Under the pieces are notes generated by a model. That model was not told where the DNA came from and did no database searches. It saw only the letters and a program-made list of their open reading frames with translations. The position numbers and the translations under genes were made by a program. Positions 16,724-26,147 of a stretch of 64,000 bases of DNA are shown here, piece by piece. This stretch comes from Paraktedonobacter carboxidivorans (GTDB taxonomy: Bacteria > Chloroflexota > Ktedonobacteria > Ktedonobacterales > Ktedonobacteraceae), in contig JBEVTI010000005.1 of the NCBI GenBank assembly GCA_041156125.1, forward strand, positions 124,001 through 188,000, given 5' to 3'. Every line of letters starts with the position of its first letter. Position 1 is the first letter of the stretch.

Positions 16724-19700
16724 GTGACTGATTTACGGAAAGTGCTGGTGTTGGGAGCGGGCGCACTCAAGATTGGGCAGGCCGGAGAGTTCGATTACTC
16801 CGGCTCCCAGGCCCTCAAAGCTCTCCAGGAGGAGGGTATCTCGACGGTCCTGGTGAATCCAAATATCGCGACCATTCAGACCTCTCAGTTACTGGCTGAT
16901 CAGGTCTATTTCTTGCCTGTGACCCCCTTCTTCCTGGAAAAGATCATTGAGAAAGAGCGGCCTGATGGCATTTTGCTCTCTTTTGGTGGTCAGACGGCGC
17001 TCAATTGTGGCATCGAACTACATAAAAACGGCGTGCTGGCAAAATATAATGTGCGCATTCTGGGTACGCCCGTCTCAGCAATTATTCTGACCGAGGATCG
17101 CCAGGAGTTCGCGAGCCATCTGCGTAAAATCAAGATTCCCACTCCTGACAGCCATACTGTCGAGACAGTGACAGAGGCTCTGCTCATCGCCGCAAAGATC
17201 GGCTACCCGGTGATGCTACGCGCTGGCTACGCTCTGGGTGGTCAGGGCTCGGGCATTGCTCAGAACGAGGAAGAGCTACGCCATATCGTCAATGGGGCAC
17301 TGGCCTTCGCGCCTCAGGTGCTGGTCGAACAGTATCTCCATCATTACAAAGAAGTAGAATATGAGGTAGTACGCGACCGCTACGATAACTGCATCACGGT
17401 CTGCAATATGGAAAATATGGACCCGCTGGGCATTCATACAGGCGAGTCGGTGGTGATCGCGCCCAGTCAGACCCTGACCAATCACGAGTATCATACACTG
17501 CGCTCGGCTTCGCTCGAAATTGTACGCAGCCTGGGCATCGTTGGCGAATGCAATGTGCAGTACGCGCTTGATCCCCAGACCTCGCACTACTATGTGATCG
17601 AGGTCAATGCTCGTCTCTCGCGCAGTTCCGCGCTGGCTAGCAAGGCTACTGGCTATCCACTGGCCTATGTGGCAGCAAAGCTCGGACTGGGCTATGGACT
17701 AACCGAACTAACCAATCGAGTTACAGGTGTCACGCAAGCCTGCTTTGAACCCAGCCTGGACTACGTGGTCGTCAAGATTCCCCGCTGGGATCTGGAAAAA
17801 TTTAAGCATGTGGACACGACTATTGGTACCGCGATGAAGTCGGTGGGCGAGGTTATGGGCATTGGCCGTACCTTTGAAGAAGCTTATCAAAAGGCCATTC
17901 GCATGCTGGATCTGGGCCTGGAGGGCGCGACAGCCCTGAATGTCTTTAGCCGGCGCGCAACAGAAGCTGAGATTATCGAGAAGTATCTTTACACGCCCAC
18001 GCCCAAGCGTATGTTTGCCCTGCCTGTGGCCCTGCGCAATGGTATCACGATTGAGCAGATCCACGCGATCACTGGCATTGACCCCTGGTTCCTGATGCGT
18101 ATCGAGCATATTCAAGCCAACGAACTGGCCCTGCAAGCCGATCATGACCTTTCCGCAGACCGTCTATTGGAACTCAAGCAGATCGGTCTCTCTGATAAGC
18201 GCATCGGCGAACTGACCGCTCAGACAGGTCTGGAAATACGCGCACTGCGCAAGCAGCTACTTGTCACTCCGGCCATCTTACAGATTGATACCCTGGCTGG
18301 CGAATTCCCATCCGATACTAACTATCTGTACATGACCTATAATGCGCATCATAACGACATCGACCCGCTCCAGCAGGAGGGTGTGGTCGTGCTTGGCTCA
18401 GGTCCCTATCGCATCGGTTCCTCCGTCGAGTTCGACTGGACCAGCGTAAGCACAGTTGAGGCGCTTAAAAAGTATCAGAAGCGCGCAATTGTGATTAACT
18501 GCAATCCTGAAACTGTCTCGACTGACTACGATATCTCCGATCGCCTCTATTTCGAGGAACTAACTTTTGAGCGCATCGCTGATATCTGCGAATTTGAGCA
18601 GCCCTATGGCGTTGTGGTCTCGGTCGGTGGTCAGACACCTAACAATCGTGTCAAAGCATTGCATAATTATGGCTTCCCCATTCTAGGGACCAGTGCCGCG
18701 AATATCGACCGCGCGGAAGATCGCCATAAGTTCTCGAAGCTGCTCGATACGCTGGGTATCAACCAGCCGGCATGGGCTTCGTTTACCAGGCAGGAGGAAC
18801 TGCGCACGTTTGTGGAGCGCGTAGGCTATCCCGTATTGGTACGCCCCTCGTATGTGCTCTCAGGTAACGCCATGAAGGTATGCTACGACCCGCAACAGTT
18901 GGAACGCTATACCCGCGAAGCTTCGGAGGTCTCGCCGGAATATCCGGTCACAGTCTCGAAGTTCTTCCAGAAGGTCAAAGAGATCGAACTGGATGCCGTG
19001 GCTCAAGCCGGTGAGATCAAAGCTCTGGTTATCTCGGAACATATTGAGAATGCTGGCGTCCACTCAGGCGATGCCACGATTGTCCTGCCGCCGCAAACAG
19101 TCAACGCAGAGACTCGCGCGCGCATCGAGGAGGTCGGTCGCAAGATCTCCAGAGAATTGGCGATCACTGGCCCTTTTAATATTCAATTTCTGGCTAAAGA
19201 GAACCAGGTTTACGTGATTGAGGCCAATCTGCGCGCCTCACGCACCTTCCCTTTCATCTCGAAGGTCACAGGCGTCAATATGATCTCGCTTTTCGTTGAT
19301 ACCCTCTTCAATGCCCATGTACCAGCCATCGAGATTCCAGAACCCACCTTCACCGCTGTTAAAGCACCTCAATTTTCGTTCTCACGCCTGACAGGCGCAG
19401 ACCCTATTCTGCACGTCGAGATGGCCTCTACTGGTGAAGTAGCCTGCTTTGGCGAGGATATCCAGGAAGCCTATCTCAAGGCCATCATTGCCACAGGAGG
19501 GCGTGTACCGTGCAAGGGCATCTTTATCAGTCTGGGTGGCCAGGACAAGAAACAGCGCTTTCTGGAAAGCACGCGCCTGCTGGCGACCCTGGGCCTGCCA
19601 CTTTACGCCACAGAACAGACCTGCCTCTACCTGCGCGCGAATGGCATCGAGGCCACTATGCTCTACAAACTGCACGAGCAGAAAGAACCCAACATCATGA

Positions 19701-19930
19701 CCTACTTCCGCGACCACAAAGTTGATCTCGCGATCAATGTCGTCGATAGCTATTATGTGCATCAAGCAGAGGAGGACGACGGCTACGCTATACGTCGCTA
19801 TGCCATCGACCACAATATTCCTCTATTCACTAAGATCAAACAGGCTCGCCTTTTCACCAGCGCCCTGCTCGAAAAAGACCTGGCAACTATTCCGATTAAG
19901 TCGTGGAGCGAGTATCGTAATCAAGTATAA
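16724..19930 (+). CDS. carB: Carbamoyl-phosphate synthase large subunit
   Basis: This makes carbamoyl phosphate from bicarbonate, ammonia and two ATP. The product has 1068 residues, the usual length. Two homologous ATP-grasp halves are present: GAGALKIGQAGEFDYSGSQA near the start, and GSGPYRIGSSVEFDW at about 553-567. GGQTALNCG and GGQTPNNRV mark the two nucleotide sites. A central oligomerisation region and a C-terminal MGS-like domain (about 930-1068) complete it. The GTG at 16724 is preferred over the longer upstream frame because it gives the standard N-terminus (VTDLRKVLVLGAG) with a GGAG-rich ribosome site inside the carA end. A longer in-frame extension overlaps carA and is spurious. 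Confidence 0.96.
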   Translation: MTDLRKVLVLGAGALKIGQAGEFDYSGSQALKALQEEGISTVLVNPNIATIQTSQLLADQVYFLPVTPFFLEKIIEKERPDGILLSFGGQTALNCGIELHKNGVLAKYNVRILGTPVSAIILTEDRQEFASHLRKIKIPTPDSHTVETVTEALLIAAKIGYPVMLRAGYALGGQGSGIAQNEEELRHIVNGALAFAPQVLVEQYLHHYKEVEYEVVRDRYDNCITVCNMENMDPLGIHTGESVVIAPSQTLTNHEYHTLRSASLEIVRSLGIVGECNVQYALDPQTSHYYVIEVNARLSRSSALASKATGYPLAYVAAKLGLGYGLTELTNRVTGVTQACFEPSLDYVVVKIPRWDLEKFKHVDTTIGTAMKSVGEVMGIGRTFEEAYQKAIRMLDLGLEGATALNVFSRRATEAEIIEKYLYTPTPKRMFALPVALRNGITIEQIHAITGIDPWFLMRIEHIQANELALQADHDLSADRLLELKQIGLSDKRIGELTAQTGLEIRALRKQLLVTPAILQIDTLAGEFPSDTNYLYMTYNAHHNDIDPLQQEGVVVLGSGPYRIGSSVEFDWTSVSTVEALKKYQKRAIVINCNPETVSTDYDISDRLYFEELTFERIADICEFEQPYGVVVSVGGQTPNNRVKALHNYGFPILGTSAANIDRAEDRHKFSKLLDTLGINQPAWASFTRQEELRTFVERVGYPVLVRPSYVLSGNAMKVCYDPQQLERYTREASEVSPEYPVTVSKFFQKVKEIELDAVAQAGEIKALVISEHIENAGVHSGDATIVLPPQTVNAETRARIEEVGRKISRELAITGPFNIQFLAKENQVYVIEANLRASRTFPFISKVTGVNMISLFVDTLFNAHVPAIEIPEPTFTAVKAPQFSFSRLTGADPILHVEMASTGEVACFGEDIQEAYLKAIIATGGRVPCKGIFISLGGQDKKQRFLESTRLLATLGLPLYATEQTCLYLRANGIEATMLYKLHEQKEPNIMTYFRDHKVDLAINVVDSYYVHQAEEDDGYAIRRYAIDHNIPLFTKIKQARLFTSALLEKDLATIPIKSWSEYRNQV

Positions 19931-20038
19931 GTATGTGGCGATCTCCCTGCTCTATAGTGAAGGTCAGGCGGGTTTAAAGGATCAGGAGGTAGGCATCTGA
20001 CTCTTTATAATGACTAAAGAAGGGAAGTAGGCAGCATT

Positions 20039-21385
20039 ATGTCAACAGCAATCAGAGGGTCAATTGTATTGCCTGAGCGTGTGATGGAGGGGACGATTTT
20101 TGTAGAGCATGGCAAAATCGCGCGCATCGAGGAGGGATTTGCCGACCAGCCAGAGGATGCGCTGGACTTTCGCGGGAAGTATCTGCTGCCGGGACTGATC
20201 GAGGTTCACGGACATATGCGTGAGCCTGGCCTGGAGTATAAAGAGGATATCCCGCACGGCACGCGCGCTGGTCTGGCGGGCGGCTATACAATGATCCTGG
20301 ATATGCCCAACACCAGGCCACCCACAACTACGCCTGAACTGCTGGAGAAACAAATTCAGCGCTACACTGGCCGCTCGTATTGTGATTTCGCCATCAATAT
20401 GGGCGTGGCCAGTAATAGTATCGAGGAACTGCGCAGGGTTGATCCAGCGAAAATCACAGGTGTGAAAATGTTCGCCGCTGGCCATGGGACGGCTCTGACG
20501 ACTATTCCGCATCTGAGCGAACAGGCGCGGATCTTTGAAATTCTTGCTGAGCGCGGCATTATGGCCATTGTCCACGCGGAAAATCAGGAATTGATTGACT
20601 ACTTCACTGGCCAGTATCGCGAGGCCGGCAAGGACTATCCAGCCGCTTGGAGCGAGGTGCGCAACCTCTCGGTGATCCTGACCTCGGTACTGGAAATGAT
20701 CGCGCTGGCCCGCCATTTTGGCGTGAAACTGCATCTACTCCACCTCTCTACACCTGAAGAGTTCGCCGCCGTTGAGTTTGGACGAAGGATTGGCGTCGAT
20801 GTTTCAGGTGAGACCACGACCATCCACCTGGCCTTTAGCAGCGCTGACTATGAGCAGTACGGCAATATGCTGAATATCGCGCCAGCTCTGCGCTCGCTAG
20901 AGGATCAGCAGCAGCTCTGGCAACTCCTGCGCGCAGGCAAGATCGATGCTGTGGTGACAGATCACGCACCACACACGCTGGAGGAGAAGCGCAAAGAGAG
21001 CGTCTGGGAGGTCTCCTCTGGTCTGCCTGGTTTGCAGGAGGCTATACCAGTCTTAATCAGCAACTGGCTCAAACACTTTGGCCGCACAACCCTTGAGGAG
21101 GGGCTGATACGCATTACCCAGGTCACCTCGCAGAATCTTGCGCGTATCTTCGGTTTCGCGCAAAAAGGGGCTCTGAGTCCTGGCAAAGATGCGGATATTG
21201 TTGTCATCGACATAGACCAGCCCTGGCAGGTCAAAGCAGCCGACCTCTTCACCAAAAACCAGTGGTCGATCTACGAAGGTCAGACACTGCCTGGCAGGCC
21301 CGTCGCTACCTTCCTGCGCGGTCAGCTGGTCTATCGCGCAGGGCAGATCGTTGGCGAACCACGCGGGCAAATGGTGCTCAGATGA
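20039..21385 (+). CDS. pyrC: Dihydroorotase (class I, allantoinase-like)
   Basis: This closes carbamoyl aspartate to dihydroorotate. The 448-residue amidohydrolase has the metal motif HGHMREPG (about 58-65; the usual D before the first His is E here). GVKMF would supply the bridging carboxylated Lys (about 142-144). Later His ligands lie in VHAENQE and HLLHLSTPE, and the metal Asp is in VVTDHAPHTLEEK. The C-terminal beta domain (KGALSPGKDADIVVID) is typical. It follows carB after 108 nt. Related hydantoinases and allantoinases share the fold, but the operon context supports dihydroorotase. Confidence 0.9.
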   Translation: MSTAIRGSIVLPERVMEGTIFVEHGKIARIEEGFADQPEDALDFRGKYLLPGLIEVHGHMREPGLEYKEDIPHGTRAGLAGGYTMILDMPNTRPPTTTPELLEKQIQRYTGRSYCDFAINMGVASNSIEELRRVDPAKITGVKMFAAGHGTALTTIPHLSEQARIFEILAERGIMAIVHAENQELIDYFTGQYREAGKDYPAAWSEVRNLSVILTSVLEMIALARHFGVKLHLLHLSTPEEFAAVEFGRRIGVDVSGETTTIHLAFSSADYEQYGNMLNIAPALRSLEDQQQLWQLLRAGKIDAVVTDHAPHTLEEKRKESVWEVSSGLPGLQEAIPVLISNWLKHFGRTTLEEGLIRITQVTSQNLARIFGFAQKGALSPGKDADIVVIDIDQPWQVKAADLFTKNQWSIYEGQTLPGRPVATFLRGQLVYRAGQIVGEPRGQMVLR

Positions 21386-21452
21386 GTGGTGGAGATGGCA
21401 GGGGAGATTGCACTCTTATGGTAAGCCAGAGGGAAAAGGGAGATCACAAAAC

Positions 21453-22529
21453 ATGCAAAGCACGCCATTCTTTGATCCAGAGAAAAGCTACGAGGAGAAT
21501 TTCACCGAGGGTCCCTTCGCCGCCTTCGCGGACAGCACAGTCTTTCTGCAAGTAGGTAAGCCTCCCAATAGTGCCTTCGGACAGCCAGTTCATCTGCCCT
21601 TTGGTATTCCTGCCGGGCCTCTGCTGAACGGGAAGTATATTAAAGCAGCCCTGGATAAAGGCTTTGACATGCCTGTTTATAAAACTGTCAGGACACGCAA
21701 ATATGCCAGTGCTCCCTGGCCTAATGTGCTTGCGGTACACATGCCCAACGCTGATCTGAGCTTTGAACAGGCAGAGCAGGGGCTGCTGGCCAATCATGAC
21801 TACGCTGAACCAATTGCTATCACTAATTCTTTCGGCGTTCCCTCCTTCGAGCCAGACTTCTGGCAGGTGGATATGGCCGACGCAAGCCGTTACGCCCGTC
21901 GAGGCCAGCTAGTGGTTGGCAGCTTTCAGGGCACAACTAACAGCCAGGGCGATATCGATGCCTACATTCAGGACTTTGTGCTGGCTGCCAGGCTGGTCCA
22001 GGAAACCGGCGTTAAAGTGCTTGAAGCCAACCTGAGTTGTCCCAACGAGGGTACAGGCCAGTTGCTCTGCTATGATACCCAGCGCTCTAAAACCATTCTG
22101 AACGCGATCAAAAATGCTATCGGTGATCTGCCACTCTGCATCAAAATCGGCTATTTCAAGGACGAGTCACAACTCGCACACTTTGTCCAGGAGGTGGGCA
22201 CTCTAGTCCAGGGCATCAGCGCTATCAACACTATTCCCGCCAGAATTGTCGATGAACAGGGCAGGCCAGCCTTGCCTGGCGAACAGCGCGAACGCAGTGG
22301 CGTCTGCGGCCACCCTATCAAATGGGCAGGCGTGGCTATGACCCACAAGCTTGCCACGCTACGCCACCAACTTGCTCTCTCCTTTACCATTATTGGCGTT
22401 GGTGGTGTCACCAGCCCTGAGGATTATCAGGAATATCGAGAAGCAGGCGCGGATATCGTAATGAGCGCGACTGGCGCAATGTGGCATCCTCAATTAGCCC
22501 AGGAGATAAAACGGGCTATAGCCGGGTAG
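21453..22529 (+). CDS. pyrD: Dihydroorotate dehydrogenase family protein
   Basis: This FMN TIM-barrel enzyme oxidises dihydroorotate to orotate. The product has 358 residues from ATG 21453, with GGGAG ten bases upstream; a longer in-frame start at 21351 overlaps pyrC. Visible motifs are PFGIPAGPLLNGKYI, the active-site area NLSCPNEGTGQL, KIGYF, INTIPARIVDEQGRPALPG, and the phosphate-binding GVGGVTSPEDYQEYREAGADIVMSATG (about 316-342). The sequence departs from classic class 1 and 2 enzymes in the N-terminal third, so the electron acceptor cannot be told. No pyrK is adjacent. Last gene of the pyr cluster; pyrE and pyrF are not in the window. Confidence 0.85.
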   Translation: MQSTPFFDPEKSYEENFTEGPFAAFADSTVFLQVGKPPNSAFGQPVHLPFGIPAGPLLNGKYIKAALDKGFDMPVYKTVRTRKYASAPWPNVLAVHMPNADLSFEQAEQGLLANHDYAEPIAITNSFGVPSFEPDFWQVDMADASRYARRGQLVVGSFQGTTNSQGDIDAYIQDFVLAARLVQETGVKVLEANLSCPNEGTGQLLCYDTQRSKTILNAIKNAIGDLPLCIKIGYFKDESQLAHFVQEVGTLVQGISAINTIPARIVDEQGRPALPGEQRERSGVCGHPIKWAGVAMTHKLATLRHQLALSFTIIGVGGVTSPEDYQEYREAGADIVMSATGAMWHPQLAQEIKRAIAG

Positions 22530-22542
22530 ATGCTGCATAAAT

Positions 22543-22560
22543 ATATGATAATTGTCATAT
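22543..22560. promoter_or_regulatory. Palindrome, possible regulator-binding site
   Basis: ATATGATAATTGTCATAT is symmetric at eight of nine paired positions and resembles boxes bound by Fur-family regulators. It lies 76 nt before the next start codon. This is a visual resemblance only. Confidence 0.3.
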
Positions 22561-22635
22561 AGTATTTATGACAGCCAGTACTACACGTGACGCACATTCT
22601 CAGATATCCTTTCTAATAGAGAAAGGAGTAACATA

Positions 22636-23316
22636 ATGTCCAAACAATTGTTCCGCATCTTAAGTGCTCTTAGCTGCATTGCTGGAAATATTATGCTAAG
22701 TGTGTCTTTTGCTATTAATCCTGGTCCACCAAACAATCCGACCAGCGCGCAACTGATAGCTTTTGGCGAGCAGTACGCTACCTCAATTTTTGTGGGTGCC
22801 TGGTTGCAGGCCGTCAGCCCGCTGTTTATAGTTATGTTCGCTTGCGCGCTCGTTTGCCTGGCTGACGCGACTAACCGCCTCTCTGGCTGGATGACTATGT
22901 TTGGGAGCGTTATCCTGGTGATGGTCAGTCTGATAGAGGTCTCTTTCTACCTGAGCGCCTTCGCTCCTAATCCTAGCTCAATGGGGCTCATTAGTCTCGA
23001 TCTTATTCACGCGATCCAGCATCTCTACTTTATTATCGCAGCCCCTGCTCTCTTCCTACCATTGGGCGTCGTCATTCTTAGCTCGCGTGTGCTCCCGCGG
23101 GTCTTTGCCTACCTGGCGTTCTTGCTGGGAACTGCCTTTGCCATTTTAGGAGTTGTCTACCTCTCCGCCTTGACTCTACCTCTCTTTGTGCAGGCTTTCG
23201 CTGGTGTGCAGACCCTCTGGTGGTTAGGTGCCGCTATCACACTGCTTGTCCTTACCAGAAAAAAAGCCGCGACCAACGCAGTAAAAGAGCAAGAACCCGC
23301 GCTAGATCTTCAATAG
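22636..23316 (+). CDS. Six-helix membrane protein, DUF4386-like
   Basis: The 226-residue hydrophobic protein has about six membrane segments: near 8-28, 52-76, 82-105, 125-150, 155-175 and 185-210. A short polar tail follows (RKKAATNAVKEQEPALDLQ). The pattern and the loop SFAINPGPPNNPTSAQLIAFGEQYATSIFVG resemble the DUF4386 group of uncharacterised membrane proteins. The start has an excellent GAAAGGAG site. The stop codon lies inside a 35-bp hairpin. No function can be assigned. Confidence 0.7.
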   Translation: MSKQLFRILSALSCIAGNIMLSVSFAINPGPPNNPTSAQLIAFGEQYATSIFVGAWLQAVSPLFIVMFACALVCLADATNRLSGWMTMFGSVILVMVSLIEVSFYLSAFAPNPSSMGLISLDLIHAIQHLYFIIAAPALFLPLGVVILSSRVLPRVFAYLAFLLGTAFAILGVVYLSALTLPLFVQAFAGVQTLWWLGAAITLLVLTRKKAATNAVKEQEPALDLQ

Positions 23317-23387
23317 TTATTCTGGTAGGCAGAGGTCGATTGGTTGGAGCGGCCAACCAATCGACCTCTGCCTACCAGAATAACTAT
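23313..23387 (+). terminator. 35-bp perfect hairpin
   Basis: Arms 23313-23347 and 23353-23387 are perfectly complementary, with loop AGCGG. The left arm contains the stop codon of the membrane protein gene. No U-tract follows. Confidence 0.8.
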
Positions 23388-23481
23388 CACAAACGCAAAT
23401 CAGCCTATTCTACATGCTACCTATACTAATGCAGAAGATCCGCCATTGGGAATCTTCGCATAGAAAAAGGAGCTAACCCCC

Positions 23482-24219
23482 ATGAGGAACTGGAAAAGTT
23501 ACTTATCCACTCCCCTGACAAAAGCCAGAAATCTTCCCTGGAAGGGCAAGATTGGCCTGGTTCTCTGTTTCACGGCTGTTGTTGCTCTCACGACTGGCGC
23601 AAGGGCTTTCACCAGCGTATCCCCAAATACTTATTACGCATGCATGGATAATACTACTAAAGCTCTCGAACTCTCAGACGCAAGCAGCACGTGCTCAACT
23701 AGCTCGTCAAAGATTTCCTGGCAACAGCAGGGTACTAAAGGCGAGCCTGGACCCGGTGGACCCGCCGGGCCTGCCGGGCCTAAAGGTGATTCCGGCCCGC
23801 CTGGACCCGCTGGCTTTGCGACGCAAATTTTTCGTACAGCGGGCGGCATCGGCCCGTTTGTTATCGCTACTCTCTGGCTTCCACGGGGTACATATCTCCT
23901 GGAAGGTACTGCTCAGGTAAATGAATTCTCTGGCAATGGCCGCGCGGATGGCTCGTGTAGCTTTTCCCGCAGCGATAGCGATTCCATCCCTGATGTCAGT
24001 ACGGCTCCTCCAAACGGTAGCGAGGTGCTCACTATGCATGATACTCTCGATCTGTCAGCAGCTCCAGGAATCACCAGAATTCTCTTCTTCTGCCGACCCT
24101 CCGAGAATCGTCTACAAAGTGTAAATAGTCCTATACCCCAGCCACGCTTTGCCTACGGTAGCATTAGTTTCTCACGTGTCGTCTTTACCGCCATCTCCGG
24201 CCAATTATTCAGACAATAG
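23482..24219 (+). CDS. Secreted collagen-like protein
   Basis: The 245-residue product has a signal or anchor helix at about 26-44 (IGLVLCFTAVVALTTGARA) and a short Cys-containing module (YYACMDNTT...SSTCSTSSSKISWQQQG). Collagen Gly-X-Y triplets follow, GTKGEPGPGGPAGPAGPKG and GDSGPPGPAG, about 11 triplets at about 85-117. The C-terminal beta-rich domain (120-245) may be a trimerisation head. Bacterial collagen-like proteins usually form short triple helices on the cell surface. The start has AAAAAGGAG upstream. The C-terminal head contains two Cys (CSFSRS and FFCRPS) that could pair. Confidence 0.8.
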   Translation: MRNWKSYLSTPLTKARNLPWKGKIGLVLCFTAVVALTTGARAFTSVSPNTYYACMDNTTKALELSDASSTCSTSSSKISWQQQGTKGEPGPGGPAGPAGPKGDSGPPGPAGFATQIFRTAGGIGPFVIATLWLPRGTYLLEGTAQVNEFSGNGRADGSCSFSRSDSDSIPDVSTAPPNGSEVLTMHDTLDLSAAPGITRILFFCRPSENRLQSVNSPIPQPRFAYGSISFSRVVFTAISGQLFRQ

Positions 24220-24225
24220 CTTTTG

Positions 24226-24298
24226 CAAGGGAACAGGTGAAATGGGCAGACATCGACGACTCAGCCGTTGATATCTGCCCATTTCACCTGTTCCCTTG
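24226..24298. terminator. 25-bp hairpin with extended stem between convergent genes
   Basis: Arms 24226-24250 and 24274-24298 are perfectly complementary, and the inner ATCGACG / CGTTGAT lengthens the stem. It lies 7 nt past the collagen-like gene and 88 nt past the end of the convergent acetyltransferase, so it may serve both. Confidence 0.75.
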
Positions 24299-24385
24299 TT
24301 TTAAGGGTGGAAGGCGCTAAAGCGCTGCATATAACGAGCAGGAAGCACGCTCAGCCGCTACCTGAAAGGCGGCTACAACTCTTAT

Positions 24386-24856
24386 CTAGCAGAGATAATG
24401 ATAGGTATAAAACTCCTCGTCGCGCTTCCAGCCTGCTGCCTCGTAGACAGACTGCGCGGTATAGTTGTCAACGGCTGTACTCAGTTCGAGTGTTTTAGCA
24501 CCTGTCTCGCGAGCAAACTGACAGGCATGCGTGAGCAGAGCAGTACCTGTCCCTGTACGGCGCGCCTCAGGTGCCACGAAGAGATCGTTCAAAATCCAGA
24601 GTCGTTGCATTGAAACTGAGGAGAACGAGGGATACAACTGCGTAAAGCCGCTGGCCCGGCGCTGACCAGACGTATCCGTGTCGAAAGCCAGGAAGATCAC
24701 CGAGGTAACCTGCTCAAGATGAGCTTTGAGAAAGCGCCTGGCACCCGCCGGGTCCGTAGCCTGCTTATAAAACTGGCGATACCCATCAAACAGCTGAACA
24801 AGCAGATCCAGGTCATCGATGGTTGCTCTGACAATTTCTATGGCGTTTTCCTGCAC
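24386..24856 (-). CDS. GNAT family N-acetyltransferase
   Basis: The 156-residue protein has the acetyl-CoA fold: an N-terminal beta-alpha segment (IEIVRATIDDLDLLVQLFDGYRQFY), a central strand with LNDLFVAPEARRTGTGTALLTHACQFARE (R/Q-x-x-G-x-G/A variant RRTGTG, about 98-103) and the terminal LSTAVDNYTAQSVYEAAGWKRDEEFYTYHY. Some GNATs of this look act on polyamines or small amines, but the substrate cannot be read. It starts with GTG after AAAGGAAGG. It stands alone, convergent to the collagen-like gene. Confidence 0.85.
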   Translation of the reverse strand: MQENAIEIVRATIDDLDLLVQLFDGYRQFYKQATDPAGARRFLKAHLEQVTSVIFLAFDTDTSGQRRASGFTQLYPSFSSVSMQRLWILNDLFVAPEARRTGTGTALLTHACQFARETGAKTLELSTAVDNYTAQSVYEAAGWKRDEEFYTYHYLC

Positions 24857-25049
24857 TGCTATACCTTCCTTTCATCTTACTCGTATATACTCAGAGTATG
24901 TAGCTGGGAGAAACATTGCTCTATTCACTATGTGCTATGGGGCCATCTTAAGCACAAAAGGACTTGATGGCAAGGATCATTAACCTGTTTACCTACCAGC
25001 TAAACCACGACAGATATGCCACTTTGGCCCCTTCTGTGATATTAGCTAG

Positions 25050-26147
25050 CTACAAGCTCTGCTTCACTGCCGCGATAAATTCTGTGGTGTTCGCGCTGCC
25101 GCCTTGATCGACGGGCAGAACAGTTCCCTGACGGTAGACGCGGGTGATGGCGGCTTCGAGGCGTTGTTTCTCGTTCGTATAACCCAGATAATCGAGCAGC
25201 AGAGTGCCAGTGAGCAGCATCGCGGTTGGGTTGATAATATTTTTGCCCGCGATATCGGGCGCGGAACCATGCACAGGCTCAAAATAGGCGTAGTCTTCGC
25301 CGTAGCAGACGCTGGGTGCCAGGCCCATGCCGCCGATGCAACCGGCTGCCATGTCGGCCAGGATATCGCCGTGCTCGTTGCCCAGTACCACTACGTCGAG
25401 CGTTTCTGGCTCAGCTACCATGCGGCGGGCGAGGTCGTCGATGAGATATTCCTGGTAGGTCAGACCTGCTTTAGCGTTGACCATAGAGCGCACGATCTCG
25501 CGAAAACGCCCATCTGTGCGCGGTTGAATGGAATATTTCGCGCCGAGTGTGACGACGCCGGGGTAGCCAATCGATTGCCGCTCGTAGGCCGCGTGAATGG
25601 CGGTTTCGGCTACGAGCTTGATCTGCTCATCTGTGCTGACGCGCACGGCGTATGCGCCCTGCTCGCCGGCTTTTGGCGGCAGGTACCAGCTTGAACTGCT
25701 GGGCAGGTTGACCAGCTCACTTAGATCACCTTCGCGCGGCGGATATAGCCCCTCCAGATTATCGCGCACAATCACATAATCGACGCGTTCGGGATGACTC
25801 AGCGGACTGCGATAGCCCTTCTGCCAACGCACAGGGCGCACATTGACCGCCGTCCGCATGCCCCAGCGCAGATGCCAGAGCACCGGTCTGCTGGGTCCAC
25901 CGCTGGCCCCAAAGAAGGTACAATCAGCCGCGCTAATTAACTGGCGCGTCTCTTTGGGGAAAGGATCTGCGTACTTCTCTTGCGCAGCCCGCCCGCTGAG
26001 CGCCTCGCGGAAACGAATGCCAGGTACCAATTCATGTAACAGCTCAACCGTGGGCAGCACGACCTCCGGGGCCGCGTCGTCGCCCGCGATTACGCAGACT
26101 AGCGGCCCATTTGTGCAGTTATGCCCATGGCGAAAGGTCATTGTCAT
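25050..26147 (-). CDS. hicd: Homoisocitrate dehydrogenase (isocitrate/isopropylmalate dehydrogenase family)
   Basis: This oxidatively decarboxylates homoisocitrate to 2-oxoadipate in the alpha-aminoadipate route to lysine. The 365-residue product shows VIAGDDAAPEVV at the N-terminus, FFGASGGPSRPVLWHLR and the conserved YVIVRDNLEGLYPPREG. It also has the metal-binding Asp cluster in GNEHGDILADMAAGCIGGMGLAPS and the NAD-type end motif EPVHGSAPDIAGKNIINPTA. The family also holds IPMDH and IDH. Assignment to homoisocitrate rests on the operon. Its ATG overlaps the lysU stop by four bases. It is the last gene of the operon. No clear terminator was seen after it. Confidence 0.85.
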   Translation of the reverse strand: MTMTFRHGHNCTNGPLVCVIAGDDAAPEVVLPTVELLHELVPGIRFREALSGRAAQEKYADPFPKETRQLISAADCTFFGASGGPSRPVLWHLRWGMRTAVNVRPVRWQKGYRSPLSHPERVDYVIVRDNLEGLYPPREGDLSELVNLPSSSSWYLPPKAGEQGAYAVRVSTDEQIKLVAETAIHAAYERQSIGYPGVVTLGAKYSIQPRTDGRFREIVRSMVNAKAGLTYQEYLIDDLARRMVAEPETLDVVVLGNEHGDILADMAAGCIGGMGLAPSVCYGEDYAYFEPVHGSAPDIAGKNIINPTAMLLTGTLLLDYLGYTNEKQRLEAAITRVYRQGTVLPVDQGGSANTTEFIAAVKQSL

